Shown here: piece by piece, positions 37,074-46,953 of the stretch
How the letters are laid out: each line of letters starts with the position of its first letter
Numbering within the stretch: the first letter of the stretch is position 1
Assembly (NCBI RefSeq): GCF_027460265.1
Contig: NZ_JAPZBC010000001.1
Location: 4,630,001-4,694,000 of the forward strand
DNA from: Streptomyces sp. WMMC940
Lineage (GTDB): Bacteria > Actinomycetota > Actinomycetes > Streptomycetales > Streptomycetaceae
DNA: 64,000 nt
Direction of reading: 5' to 3'
Program-made: the position numbers and the translations under genes
Notes under the pieces: model-generated
Databases searched by the model: none
The model's input: only the letters and a program-made list of their open reading frames with translations
What the model was told of the DNA's origin: nothing

Positions 37074-38006
37074 TCACTTCACCGCGCCCGCCATCACCCC
37101 CGAGACGAACTGGCGCTGGAAGGCGAAGAACACCGCGAGTGGAATGAGCATCGACACGAACGCCCCCGGTGCCAGGACGTCGATGTTGTTGCCGAACTGG
37201 CGTACCTGCTGCTGGAGCGCCACCGTGATCGGCGGCGACTCGGAGTCGGCGAAGATCAGCGCGACCAGCATGTCGTTCCACACCCAGAGGAACTGGAAGA
37301 TGCCCAGTGACGCGATGGCCGGCCCGCCGAGCGGTAGGACGACCCGGGTGAACAGCCGGATCTCGCCGGCACCGTCCAGCCGCGCCGCCTCCAGCAGTTC
37401 CCTGGGGATCTCGGCGAAGAAGTTCCTCAGCAGGAAGATCGCGAACGGGAGTCCGAAGGCTACGTGGAAGAGCACCACACCCGTCGTCGTCTCGAAGATG
37501 CCGATCGTGCCGAACAGCTTCGACACGGGCACGAGCGCCACCTGCACGGGGACGACGAGGAGCCCGACCACGGCGAGGAACCACCAGTCGCGGCCCGGGA
37601 AGTCCATCCAGGCGAACGCGTACCCGGCGAGTGACCCGATCACCACCACCAGCACCGTCGCGGGCACGGTGATCGTGATCGTGGAGAGCAGCGAGTCGGT
37701 GATCGTCTCGTTCCGCAGCAGCCGCGCGTAGTTCTCGGTGGTCAGTTGCGCCGGCTCCGTGAACACCTCCCACCAGCCGCTCGCGCTGATGTCGGCGGGC
37801 GAACGCAACGAGGAGAGCAGCAGTCCCACGGTCGGGAGCAGCCAGAACAGACCCACCAGGACCAGGACGACCCGCAGCACCCCGCCGCCCGTGCGGGCCG
37901 CGATGCGGGAGGCGAGCGACGGCCCGGCCCGGACGGGGCCGGTAGGGGCGGCGGGGCCCGCGGAGGGACCGGCGGTTGCGGAGGTGCCCGCGCTGTCGGT
38001 GCTCAT
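37074..38006 (-). CDS. Carbohydrate ABC transporter permease (MalG-like)
   Basis: This 310-residue permease has six predicted helices after a 45-residue Ala/Gly/Pro-rich N-terminus. The ATPase-contact EAA loop is present (IPRELLEAARLDGAGEIRLF) with downstream PLGGPAIASLGIFQFLWVWND, as in MalG-type sugar importers. Its ATG overlaps the stop of the MalF-like gene (ATGA). It is the last gene of a three-gene importer operon. No ATPase gene accompanies it, so a shared MsiK-type ATPase is presumed, as known for Streptomyces sugar importers. Confidence 0.92.
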   Translation of the reverse strand: MSTDSAGTSATAGPSAGPAAPTGPVRAGPSLASRIAARTGGGVLRVVLVLVGLFWLLPTVGLLLSSLRSPADISASGWWEVFTEPAQLTTENYARLLRNETITDSLLSTITITVPATVLVVVIGSLAGYAFAWMDFPGRDWWFLAVVGLLVVPVQVALVPVSKLFGTIGIFETTTGVVLFHVAFGLPFAIFLLRNFFAEIPRELLEAARLDGAGEIRLFTRVVLPLGGPAIASLGIFQFLWVWNDMLVALIFADSESPPITVALQQQVRQFGNNIDVLAPGAFVSMLIPLAVFFAFQRQFVSGVMAGAVK

Positions 38007-39370
38007 CGGCGCGACTCCCTTCGGATCCGGCGGATGTTGAAGGCCATCACCGGGATCACCAGCAGCAGGAGCAGTACGGCGATGGCGCTGCCGACGCCCA
38101 GGTGCGCGTCCGTGCCGAACGACGAGCGGTACAGCTGGAGCGCCAGTACGTTGGCGTCGTCCTGTGCCGAGCCTGGCGCGATGATGAACACCAGGTCGAA
38201 GATCTTCAACACGTTGATCATCAGGGTGACCAGGACGACGGCCAGGACCGGTGCGAGCAGCGGGACGGTCACCCGCCGGAAGACCTGCCACTCGTTGGCA
38301 CCGTCCACCCGTGCCGCCTCCAGGAGTTCGCGCGGCACCGCCGCCAGCCCCGCGGCGATCAGCACCATGGCGAAGCCAGCCCACATCCAGAGGTAGCTGC
38401 CGATGATGGCCGGGGTGACGAGGGAGGGGCCCAGCCAGTCCACGCCGTCGTACGGCTCCCGGAAGTTGCTCCCGGGCAGCCGGAGGACCGCGCCGTCAGC
38501 CTCCTTCGGCAGCGAGAACGTACCGTCGGCCGCCGCGTTGGCCGTGGCGACGACCCTGCCGTGCTTGACCGCCTCGATCGCGATGCCCTTCAGGCCCGGT
38601 TCCCCGGCGTCGACGGCGTTCACCGTGCCGCCGCCGCCCCGGGTGAAGTCGAGCCAGGCGGTGCCGGTGATCCGGCCGTCGGCCGCGGCCGGTGCCGTCC
38701 TCGCGGGCCGGGCGTCGGACGGCAGCCTGTCGGCCGGGACGCCGACCAGCGGCAGCCGCACCGGACTGCCCGCGCGGACCGGCTGCTCGGTGACGAACGC
38801 CCCGCCCCCGGCGGGCCTCAGCGGATGGCCGGGTCTCGGGCGGGCCTTGGGGAAGCTCGCCGACTCGGAGAAGGTGTCGTGCACGCCCACCCACACCGCG
38901 TTGGCGACACCGCGCTCCGGGTCCTGCTCGTACACCAGCCGGAAGATGATGCCCGCGGCGAGCATCGAGATCGCCATCGGCATGAAGACGACCAGTTTGA
39001 ACGCCGTGCCCCAGCGGACCCGTTCGGTCAGCACCGCGAACATCAGACCGAGGGCCGTCGCCACGGTCGGCGCCACGACCACCCAGATCGCGTTGTTCTT
39101 GACGGCGGTGAGGATGGTGTCGTCGGTGAAGATCTCGACGTAGTTGCCGAGACCGGCGAAGCCGCCGCCGGACCGGTCGAAGAAGGACCGGTACACCGAG
39201 TACCCGATCGGGTAGACCACGAGCGCGCCGAGCAGCACCAGCGCGGGCAGCAGGAAGCCGGCCGCGACGAGACCCCTGGTGCCGGTCACGCTCCTGCGCA
39301 CGCCGCCCCCGGCGGCGGAGGGCGCGGCGGAGCCCTCCGCCTCGCCGGCGGACGTCTCGGGGGACGTCAT
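38003..39370 (-). CDS. Sugar ABC permease (MalF-like) with inserted beta-sandwich domain
   Basis: This 455-residue permease is about 150 residues longer than a normal MalF-like subunit. TM1 is near 32-55, with TM2-TM3 at 93-146. After TM3 comes a 165-residue insert (about 150-315), then TM4 (SYLWMWAGFAMVLIAAGL), the EAA loop (VPRELLEAARVDGANEW) and the last helices. Within the insert, about 232-290 resembles an SdrD/CnaB-type immunoglobulin-like domain (RITGTAWLDFTRGGGG, GEPGLKGIAIEAVKHGRVVA). In MalF the same TM3-TM4 loop reaches outside and contacts the binding protein. A gap of 7 bp separates it from the binding-protein gene. Confidence 0.88.
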   Translation of the reverse strand: MTSPETSAGEAEGSAAPSAAGGGVRRSVTGTRGLVAAGFLLPALVLLGALVVYPIGYSVYRSFFDRSGGGFAGLGNYVEIFTDDTILTAVKNNAIWVVVAPTVATALGLMFAVLTERVRWGTAFKLVVFMPMAISMLAAGIIFRLVYEQDPERGVANAVWVGVHDTFSESASFPKARPRPGHPLRPAGGGAFVTEQPVRAGSPVRLPLVGVPADRLPSDARPARTAPAAADGRITGTAWLDFTRGGGGTVNAVDAGEPGLKGIAIEAVKHGRVVATANAAADGTFSLPKEADGAVLRLPGSNFREPYDGVDWLGPSLVTPAIIGSYLWMWAGFAMVLIAAGLAAVPRELLEAARVDGANEWQVFRRVTVPLLAPVLAVVLVTLMINVLKIFDLVFIIAPGSAQDDANVLALQLYRSSFGTDAHLGVGSAIAVLLLLLVIPVMAFNIRRIRRESRR

Positions 39371-39377
39371 CGCGGCG

Positions 39378-40760
39378 TCAGTTCCCGTACGCCTTGGCGG
39401 CGTCGGCCTCAAGCCGCGCCTGCGTGCCGGTGACGTCCTTGGGGTTCTTCAGGAAGTCCTGGAGAGCCTTCCACTCGCCCTTGCCGGGCGTTCCGCCGAA
39501 GGACTGCGGCATCTGGTCCGACATGTCGAAACGGAAGTCGTCGCCCGCGGCGATGAGCGCCTTGGCGATGTCCCGCTGCACGTCGTTCGGGTACGCCGCC
39601 ACGTCCAGGGACTTGTTCGGCGAGATGAAGCCGCCGGACCCGGCCCAGATCCTCGCCGCGTCGGGTGAGGCGAGGAACGTCAGCAGCGCCTGGGCGCCCT
39701 CGGTGTCCTTCAGCGCCACCGCCGCGTCCCCGCCCGTCACCACCGGGGCCCGGTCGCCGACCGCCGGGAACGGGAACACCTTGGCGTCCGTACCGATCTT
39801 CGCGTCGGTCTGCGCGATGTTGACGGTCACGAAGTCACCCTCGAAGACCATCGCGCCCTTGGGCTGGTCGCCGCCGGTGAAGGTCTGGGTGACCGACTTG
39901 GGGAACTCCGTCTGCAGCGCGCCGCTCGCCCCGCCCGCGATCAGCTCCGGCTTGCCGAACAGCTGGCCGAGGGTCGTCAGTGCCCGAGCGACGGACGGGT
40001 CGGTCCACTTGATCTCGTGCCTGGCCAGCTGGTCGTACTTCTCCGGTCCGGCCTGGGAGAGATAGACGTTCTCGAACCAGTCGGTGAGCGTCCAGCCGTC
40101 CGCACCGCCCACCGAGACCGGGGTGACGCCGGACGCGTAGATCGTCTCGGCTGTCTTCAGGAAGTCCTTCCAGGTCTTCGGCACGGAGGCGCCCGCGTTC
40201 TCGAAGACCGCGTTGTTGTACCAGACCAGCGACTTGTTGGCGGCCTTGAAGTACACGCCGTACGGAGTGCCGTCCACGGAACCGAGGTCCTGCCAGCCCT
40301 TGGCGTAGTTCCTGGCCAGCTCGGCCTTGGCCGCCGGGCCCAGGGGCTTGGCCCACTTCTGGTCCACGGCCTGCTTGACGGCGCCGACCTGGGGCAGCAT
40401 CGCGACGTCCGGCGGGCTGCCACCGGCGATCTTCGTACCGAGGAAGTTCACGATCGGGTCCTGCGCGGGCACGAAGGTGACCGTCGCCCCGGTGCGTTTC
40501 TCGAACTCGTCGAGGACTTTCCTGAAGTTCTCCTGCTCCGGCCCCGTCCAGACCGCCGCCACCTCGATCTTCTGGCCGTCCAGCCTCGGCAGCTCGACGG
40601 TCGCCGAGGACTCGGAGCCCGGGGTCGCGTCCGCGCCTCCGTCGCCGTCCGCGCCGCCACCGCCGCAACCGGCCAGGGTGAGCGCGCCCAGTGCGGCCAG
40701 GGCCACCACGGCGGAGCTGCGAGTCGTCCGAGCCGTACGAGCTGTGCGAGTTGTGCGCAT
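39378..40760 (-). CDS. Extracellular sugar-binding lipoprotein
   Basis: This 460-residue substrate-binding protein of the MalE/UgpB type has a basic start and hydrophobic signal ending in lipobox LAGC (lipid Cys32), then a Gly/Asp-rich linker. The mature domain shows the usual pattern: EFEKRTGATVTFVP, PDVAMLPQVG, KSLVWYNNAVFENAG and GAMVFEGDF. It captures a sugar outside the membrane for the two permeases encoded downstream. The substrate is unknown. It is first in the operon; the promoter should lie in the 201-bp gap 40761-40961. Confidence 0.92.
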   Translation of the reverse strand: MRTTRTARTARTTRSSAVVALAALGALTLAGCGGGGADGDGGADATPGSESSATVELPRLDGQKIEVAAVWTGPEQENFRKVLDEFEKRTGATVTFVPAQDPIVNFLGTKIAGGSPPDVAMLPQVGAVKQAVDQKWAKPLGPAAKAELARNYAKGWQDLGSVDGTPYGVYFKAANKSLVWYNNAVFENAGASVPKTWKDFLKTAETIYASGVTPVSVGGADGWTLTDWFENVYLSQAGPEKYDQLARHEIKWTDPSVARALTTLGQLFGKPELIAGGASGALQTEFPKSVTQTFTGGDQPKGAMVFEGDFVTVNIAQTDAKIGTDAKVFPFPAVGDRAPVVTGGDAAVALKDTEGAQALLTFLASPDAARIWAGSGGFISPNKSLDVAAYPNDVQRDIAKALIAAGDDFRFDMSDQMPQSFGGTPGKGEWKALQDFLKNPKDVTGTQARLEADAAKAYGN

Positions 40761-40961
40761 CACTGCCCCGTCTCTCCCGCGCCTGCGAAGGGGCGCAGCT
40801 GTGACGCAGGCCACGCCCGATCCGTCCGTGCGCTCAGGTCTACGCCCGGGGGAGGGGTGAGGCAATACCGCCTCCGCCGTCAACTGGGTGATCGTGATGG
40901 GCTCGTGACGTGCTGTCAGGGCTCCTGTGAGGCCCGTGCCCCGCCCGCCGCGGTTCCGGTG

Positions 40962-43900
40962 TCAGGGGCGGGCGGGTGTCAGCGGCGGGACCGGGGAGGC
41001 TTCGACGGAGCGGGCCGCACGGTCCAGGGCGCTGGCGAGCAGGGCCAGGTCCGTGGGCCCGTTGCCCAGTTCGCGCACGGGCCTGCGGGCCGGCGGGTCG
41101 CCCATCCGCTCCCAGGCCAGCTCCACGACCGTGGGCCGCAGGGTCGCCGTCCGCGGGATACGGCCCGTCACACGACCGCTCTGGAACGGCGTCACCCCTC
41201 CGTCCGGGTGTCCGAGCCTGCCGCGCCCGGGTGCGGGGTCCTCCGGGCCGGGCGCCGCGGGCGGCGTGTCCAGCACCACCCTCAGCCGGGTGCTGCGGGC
41301 GAGCTCCGTGTCCGCCGTGCGGTCGGGGCGGGCGGACGTCGCGACCAGATGGACGCCGAGGTGCTGCCCGTCGCGGGCCACCGCTTCCAGCGCCCTGACG
41401 ACGGAGCCCGCCGCGGGGCGGCCAGGACTGCCGAGAGCGGGGGCGACGAGGGCGTCGTAGTCGTCGACGAGGACGACGAGGCGGGGCAGCGGCCGGGGCG
41501 CCCCCGTGCCCGGGGCGTCCGTCCTCGCCCGGCCGCCGGCCGGGCGGAGTCTGAGCGTGCCGCTGGGCGGCGGGTCCAGATCGCCGTGCGCGTCGGCCCC
41601 GGGCCCGGACCGGCTCTCCGGGCGGGACTCCGCGGCGCTGGGCGGGCGCTGGCCGACCAGCCGCTCGGAGACCTCGTGGCGCGTGTGCCACTCCTCGAAC
41701 GCCTCCCGGCCCAGCAGCTCCGCCCGACGCTTGAGCTCCGCGCCGAGCGCCTGGGCGAACTCACGCATCCGCAGGGGGTCGGAGGCGACCAGGTGCTCGG
41801 TGACGTGGGGGAGGTCGGTCAGAGCCGCCAGGCCCTCACCGCGCTCGCCTCCCGCGCCGTCCACGAGCAGCAGCCCGAGCCGGTCCGGACGGCCGCCGGC
41901 CGCCAGCGAGGCCGCGATCGCGCGGAGCAGTTCCGTACGGCCGCTGCCCGCGGGGCCCTCGATGATCAGGTGCGGGTCCTCCGAGGTGAGGTCGACGGCG
42001 ACCGGTCCCCCGGGGCCGGCGCCCAGCACGGCCGTACCGGGAGTGGCCGACGCCCAGCGGGCCATCAGCGACGCCGGGGTGGCCCGGGCCAGGCCCAGCT
42101 CGTCCAGCAGCCGCGCCGACTGCGGCAGCGGGGCCGCCACCGCCCGGCCGTGCGCCGGGGCCTCCCCCTCGGCCAGCAGCGGCGCCAGGGCACGGCCGAA
42201 CCGCTCGGCCCATGCCGCCGAGACCGCGTCCACCGTCGCGACCGTGCCGTGGCCCGCGGGATGCCCCCCGGCCGTACGCAGCAGCCGCAGCGCCGTCGCC
42301 ACATCGCCGCTGAGCAGTCCGACGGCGCCGCACTCCCGGAAGGCCGGCGACGCGGCGCAGGCCTCCTCGTACGTCGCCGCCACCGGGGACAGCGGGGAGG
42401 CGGGCGGGGTCTCGGCGAGGCAGACGAGATGGATGCCGGCGGCCGGGCCGCCCCCGGCGAGGCGTGCCGTGGTCTCACGCAGTGCGGCGGAACCGGGGTC
42501 GCCGTCGAGCACGACGAGGGTGCGCGGTCCCGTGTGGCGGGTCGCCGCCCGCTCGACCGCCCTGCGGTCCGCGCTCGGCCAGCCGGGACCGAGCGGCCCG
42601 CCGTCCAGCCGCCGGGTCAGCTCGGCGGTCCTGGCGTTGGCCTGGTCGCGGTCGTAGGCGAGGAGCAGTCGGCAGTCCTGGCCGTGGCCCGGCCGCAGAT
42701 GCGGCAGCCAGCCGAGCCAGCCCCACGCCTTTCTGCGCTCCTCCAGCGGTCTGGCGCGGTCGGTGCTGATCAGCACGATCTCCAGCTCGGCGGGCGAGTG
42801 GAGGGCGGCGGCCTGGGCGACGACGGAACGGGCGAGCCCCATGAGCCGGGCCCGCGGCCCGGCGAGCCCCAGGGATCCCGCCTCGCGCAGGCCGACGGTG
42901 ACGGGCACGGCGGGGGTGTCCGCGCGGTCGGCGGTGCCGAGGCGGACGACGAGGGTCTCGGGGTGGCCCGCGTCGCGCTCCCACAGGCGCGGTCCCGGGC
43001 CGAGGGCGGTCAGCAGCACGGCGGCGGGATCGGGCCAGATCTCGGCGGTGGGCTCCGCGGCGGGGGACGGGCTCCCGCCACCGCCCGCCTCCCGGGAACC
43101 GGGCTCGTCCCGGGCTCCGGCGAGCCGTCGGGCCCAGGCGCCTATCCCGCGTCTGCGCCGCCCGCCGCGCTCGGCGTCCCGGCCCTCGGTGCGGCCCCCG
43201 GTGGTCCCGAGGCCGTCCGCGACTCCCGTGCCGTGGGTGGTGGCGCCGTCGGCGGCGGGGGGCCGGCCGGAGGCGTCCTCCGCGCCGTACGGGGCCCGGC
43301 CGCGGGGAGCGTCCGTGTGCCGGGGGTCGTGCGTCGGGTCCGTGCCGGGTGCCGTGCGGTGTGCGGGGTCTGTCGCGGCGGTGCCCCGGGTGTCTGTGGG
43401 GTGTCCGTCGTGTCCCGTCGGGTCAGCGCCGTGCGGGTCCGGGCCGAACCCGTCCTCCGCGCCGTACGGGGCCCGGCCGCCGACGCCGAAGCCGCCGCTC
43501 CCGGCATCGGCCCCGTCGTCCGTGGCCGGACGCCCGCCGTACGGGGAAGTGCCGGCGCGCCCGGGGCCGCGGGCGCCTGCGCCGTCGGCGCCCGGGGCCG
43601 CGTGGCCCCGGGCTCCGGTACGGTCCCGCCCGGCGTCCCCGCTGTCCGGGCCGTCCGGACGGGTGACGCCGCTCGCGTACGCGGTGGGCGGGACGCCCGT
43701 GGGACGGCGTCCGCCCGGCGCGGTACCGCGCGGGTCCGGGATCGGTGGTCGCCCTCCGGCATCGCCGTGATCGCCCCTGACTCCGGCCGTGGATGCCGGC
43801 CCCCGCCCGTGGTCCGGGGCGTCGTCGTCCCGGAGGGAGGCCGGTGCCGAGGCCGTGCCGGGAGCCGCCGCCCGCTGCTCGCGTGCCCGGGCCCAGGACG

Positions 43901-44681
43901 GGACCCGGTCCGCACGGTCGGCGTCCGGGGCGGGACCCGGTACGGGGCGCCGCACCCGCAGGTGGCCCTCGCCGTCTGGTGCCGTGACGGGACGACGGAC
44001 TTCGTGGGCCGGGGAGCCCGGGGCCGACGGGCCGGAACCGGAACCCGGGGAAGCCTGCGCCACGGAACCCGTGGAGGCCCGCGCGGCCGCCAGCCGGAGC
44101 GTGGACTCGCCGATGCGCAGCAGTGCCCCGGGCCCCAGCCGGACCGGCCGCCGTCCGACCTCCGTGCCGTCCAGCGTCGTGCCGTTCGTGGAGCCGAGGT
44201 CCGCGACCGTGACGCCGCCGTCCTCCGTGACCGTGACCTCGCAGTGCAACCGCGAGACGTCCGGGTCGTCCAGCGGTACGTCCGCCTCCGCGGCGCGCCC
44301 GATCCGGATGCGCCCCTCGTGCAGCAGATGGACCCCGCCCGCGTCCGGCCCCGCGATCACATGGAGCTGCGTCCGCGCCGCCGCGCCCTCGTGGTCGGCC
44401 GCCTCGTCCTCGGCGGGCGCCTGGAGGGACAGCACCGCCCCGTCGACGAGCGGCGGCTCGCCGAGTGCGCACCGCTGGGCGTCGAGGCGTTCCCGGCCCG
44501 CATAGAGCACGACCGTCCCGGACGACGGCGCCTCCGGCCCCGACACGGTCGCGGCCAGCGCCGAGGCGACCGCCGCCAGTGCCGTGCCCGCCGGGGCCGT
44601 GACGAGCACGTCGCACGCGCGCGCGCCGCCCTGCGAGGACTGGCCGCTGCGCGGCGCGAGGACGGTCAGCCGGATCTGCAT
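40962..44681 (-). CDS. FHA domain / FtsK-SpoIIIE-like protein
   Basis: This very large protein has 1239 residues. An N-terminal ubiquitin-like part (MQIRLTVLAP) is followed by an FHA phosphothreonine-binding domain near 100-200 (GRIRIGRAAEADVPLDDPDV, SRLHCEV, LGSTNGTTLDG). A long Pro/Gly/Arg-rich disordered region follows (about 210-560), then two FtsK/EccC-like ATPase modules. The best Walker A reads GPAGSGRT near 908-916, with Arg in place of the essential Lys, while Walker B LVVLVDDYDAL is intact. The earlier module (LGLAGPRARLMGLAR) is even more degenerate. It is divergent from pkaA; FHA recognition of kinase targets is a plausible link. Confidence 0.87.
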   Translation of the reverse strand: MQIRLTVLAPRSGQSSQGGARACDVLVTAPAGTALAAVASALAATVSGPEAPSSGTVVLYAGRERLDAQRCALGEPPLVDGAVLSLQAPAEDEAADHEGAAARTQLHVIAGPDAGGVHLLHEGRIRIGRAAEADVPLDDPDVSRLHCEVTVTEDGGVTVADLGSTNGTTLDGTEVGRRPVRLGPGALLRIGESTLRLAAARASTGSVAQASPGSGSGPSAPGSPAHEVRRPVTAPDGEGHLRVRRPVPGPAPDADRADRVPSWARAREQRAAAPGTASAPASLRDDDAPDHGRGPASTAGVRGDHGDAGGRPPIPDPRGTAPGGRRPTGVPPTAYASGVTRPDGPDSGDAGRDRTGARGHAAPGADGAGARGPGRAGTSPYGGRPATDDGADAGSGGFGVGGRAPYGAEDGFGPDPHGADPTGHDGHPTDTRGTAATDPAHRTAPGTDPTHDPRHTDAPRGRAPYGAEDASGRPPAADGATTHGTGVADGLGTTGGRTEGRDAERGGRRRRGIGAWARRLAGARDEPGSREAGGGGSPSPAAEPTAEIWPDPAAVLLTALGPGPRLWERDAGHPETLVVRLGTADRADTPAVPVTVGLREAGSLGLAGPRARLMGLARSVVAQAAALHSPAELEIVLISTDRARPLEERRKAWGWLGWLPHLRPGHGQDCRLLLAYDRDQANARTAELTRRLDGGPLGPGWPSADRRAVERAATRHTGPRTLVVLDGDPGSAALRETTARLAGGGPAAGIHLVCLAETPPASPLSPVAATYEEACAASPAFRECGAVGLLSGDVATALRLLRTAGGHPAGHGTVATVDAVSAAWAERFGRALAPLLAEGEAPAHGRAVAAPLPQSARLLDELGLARATPASLMARWASATPGTAVLGAGPGGPVAVDLTSEDPHLIIEGPAGSGRTELLRAIAASLAAGGRPDRLGLLLVDGAGGERGEGLAALTDLPHVTEHLVASDPLRMREFAQALGAELKRRAELLGREAFEEWHTRHEVSERLVGQRPPSAAESRPESRSGPGADAHGDLDPPPSGTLRLRPAGGRARTDAPGTGAPRPLPRLVVLVDDYDALVAPALGSPGRPAAGSVVRALEAVARDGQHLGVHLVATSARPDRTADTELARSTRLRVVLDTPPAAPGPEDPAPGRGRLGHPDGGVTPFQSGRVTGRIPRTATLRPTVVELAWERMGDPPARRPVRELGNGPTDLALLASALDRAARSVEASPVPPLTPARP

Positions 44682-45093
44682 CGCCGTCAGCGGTCCCTTC
44701 TGCGCGGGGTGCCCGGCAGGGGAGCCGCCCTGTGATTCCCCCCACCCGGCAGGTCGGCACGGACGGGGGCTCTCCCGACCCCACGGCCCCGTGCTGGAGG
44801 CATCCTCGCATCCGTCACGGACAACGCGCCCGGGGCCCAACCGTAAGTGATCTTGATTGGTCGGCTCTGGGCCCAAAAGTGCCTGGTTGGGATCGTCTCT
44901 GCCGTCCGGCGCACGGCCGTTCGGCAACCATCGGGGCGTTCCGGACGTCTTAACCGCCGATCCGCTGATCACTCCGGTGACCCGATCGGCGGCACTACAG
45001 TGGGTCGGACACCCGGACGAAGCCAACCATGGACCGGGGAAGCGGAACCACGAGGAACGACGTTCCACCGACGATCAGCAGGGAGCGCATGAC
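44682..45093. promoter_or_regulatory. Divergent 412-bp promoter region, FHA/FtsK gene and pkaA
   Basis: This non-coding region between two divergent starts is locally less GC-rich around 44845-44900, where promoters are likely. The right end carries CAGGGAGCGCATGAC before the pkaA GTG. No operator could be assigned. Confidence 0.5.
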
Positions 45094-46806
45094 GTGCGGC
45101 CGGTAGGGAGCAAATACCTGCTCGAGGAGCCGCTCGGCCGCGGCGCCACGGGCACCGTCTGGCGAGCCCGCCAGCGAGAGACCGCGGGCGCCGAGGCGGC
45201 CGTGCCCGGCCAGCCCGGCGAGACCGTCGCGATCAAGGTCCTCAAGGAGGAGCTCGCGAACGACGCCGACGTCGTGATGCGCTTCCTGCGTGAGCGGTCC
45301 GTCCTGCTCCGGCTGACGCACCCGAACATCGTGCGCACCCGCGACCTGGTCGTGGAGGGCGACGTCCTGGCCCTGGTCATGGATCTCGTCGACGGTCCGG
45401 ACCTGCACCGCTACATCCGCGACAACGGGCCGTTCAGCCCGGTCGCGGCCGCCCTGCTCACCGCCCAGATCGCGGACGCGCTCGCCGCCAGCCACGACGA
45501 CGGCGTGGTCCACCGCGACCTCAAGCCGGCCAACGTGCTGCTGGCGGAACGCAACGGCGAGATGCACCCGATGCTCACCGACTTCGGCATCGCGCGCCTC
45601 GCCGACTCCCCGGGCCTGACCCGTACGCACGAGTTCGTCGGCACTCCCGCGTACGTCGCGCCCGAGTCCGCCGAGGGGCGCCCGCAGACCTCCGCCGTGG
45701 ACGTCTACGGCGCCGGGATCATGCTGTACGAGCTGGTCACCGGCCGTCCGCCGTTCGCCGGCGGCACCGCGCTCGAGGTGCTCCACCGCCACCTCAGCGA
45801 GGAGCCCCGGCGCCCCTCCACCGTCCCCGGCCCGCTGTGGACGGTCATCGAGCGCTGTCTGCGCAAGGAGCCGGGCGAGCGGCCGAGCGCCGAGAACCTG
45901 GCCCGGGGCCTGCGGGTCGTCGCCGCCGGTATCGGAGTGCACTCCACTCCCGCTCAGATCGAGGCTGCGGAGGGCGTCGGCGCCCTGCTCGCGCCGGACC
46001 CGTCGCCGGCCACCGTCCCCGGGATGCCGGGCGCGGCCGACCCCACCCAGGTGCTGCCGAGCAACGCCGCCTCCTACAACCAGGGAGGCGACGGCTCGTA
46101 CGACCCGAACGCCGCGACCAGCGTGTTCCCGCAGTCGGGCCCCGCCGGTGCCGCGGATCCGACCAGCGTGCTGCCGCGTGGCGCGGCGGGGGACCCGACG
46201 GCGATGATGCCGCCCGTGCCCCCGCGCCCCGACGGTCCGCCGCAGTCCGACGGACCGCACCCCTGGCAGTCCCAGCTGCAGGCCGCCCGGGACCGCAACG
46301 AGCAGACCCAGGTCCAGTACCTCGACCCGAGCCAGGACCCCCTGCGCCGCCGCCCGCAGCGCCGCCCGGCGCCGCAGCGGCAACAGCCTCAGCCGTACCG
46401 GCAGCAGGGCCGGCGGCAGCCGCAGCCACAGCCGTACGCCCCGCCGCAGCAGCAGTACGCGCCGCAGCCCCAGCGCAGGAGCGCGCCGCCGCAGCAGCCA
46501 CCCCGTCAGGCCCCCCAGCGCCCGCCGCGCGAGCCGCGCCCGCCCCGGCAGCGGAGCGCCAACCCGATGCGCATCCCGGGCCTCGGCTGCCTCAAGGGCT
46601 GCCTGTTCACCCTGGTCCTGTTCTTCGTGGCGGGCTGGCTGATCTGGGAGCTGACGCCGCTCCAGGACTGGATCGCCCAGGGCAAGAGCTACTGGCAGGC
46701 CATCGGTGACGCCGTGTCGAGCGTTTCGGACTGGATCTCGGAGCTCGGCGGCGGCACGTCCGACCCCGGAACCGGAACCGGAACGGGCGCCGGCGCGGGC
46801 CAGTAG
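45094..46806 (+). CDS. pkaA: Membrane Ser/Thr protein kinase, PkaA-like
   Basis: This 570-residue Hanks-type kinase has the glycine loop GRGATGTVW (15-23), ATP-anchoring Lys48 (VAIKVL), catalytic HRD at 140-142 followed by LKPAN, DFG Asp163 and the activation segment ending GTPAYVAPE. A Gln/Pro-rich linker (about 300-500) leads to a single membrane helix near 503-522 and a short Gly/Thr-rich outside tail, with no PASTA repeats. The GTG at 45094 follows GGGAG. It lies in tandem with a second kinase and prfB, the arrangement of pkaA-pkaB-prfB in S. coelicolor as I recall it; the symbol rests on that. Confidence 0.88.
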   Translation: MRPVGSKYLLEEPLGRGATGTVWRARQRETAGAEAAVPGQPGETVAIKVLKEELANDADVVMRFLRERSVLLRLTHPNIVRTRDLVVEGDVLALVMDLVDGPDLHRYIRDNGPFSPVAAALLTAQIADALAASHDDGVVHRDLKPANVLLAERNGEMHPMLTDFGIARLADSPGLTRTHEFVGTPAYVAPESAEGRPQTSAVDVYGAGIMLYELVTGRPPFAGGTALEVLHRHLSEEPRRPSTVPGPLWTVIERCLRKEPGERPSAENLARGLRVVAAGIGVHSTPAQIEAAEGVGALLAPDPSPATVPGMPGAADPTQVLPSNAASYNQGGDGSYDPNAATSVFPQSGPAGAADPTSVLPRGAAGDPTAMMPPVPPRPDGPPQSDGPHPWQSQLQAARDRNEQTQVQYLDPSQDPLRRRPQRRPAPQRQQPQPYRQQGRRQPQPQPYAPPQQQYAPQPQRRSAPPQQPPRQAPQRPPREPRPPRQRSANPMRIPGLGCLKGCLFTLVLFFVAGWLIWELTPLQDWIAQGKSYWQAIGDAVSSVSDWISELGGGTSDPGTGTGTGAGAGQ

Positions 46807-46953
46807 GACCGCTGCGCACGATCACTCTGTCGTTATGTCGACTTCTGCGGGGGAAAAAGTCCCGCAGAAGCGACGGTTGGCGCCATCCGGGGCACGAGGC
46901 ACCCCGACATCCGCGTAGTTTGATGGGCAACGCCAGCCGCTGAGGGAGCAGTC

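Noticed and set aside
40017..44735. A plus-strand open frame of about 1570 codons
   Set aside because: It lies antisense to the sugar-binding protein and the FHA/FtsK gene, with biased composition and no domain signature.
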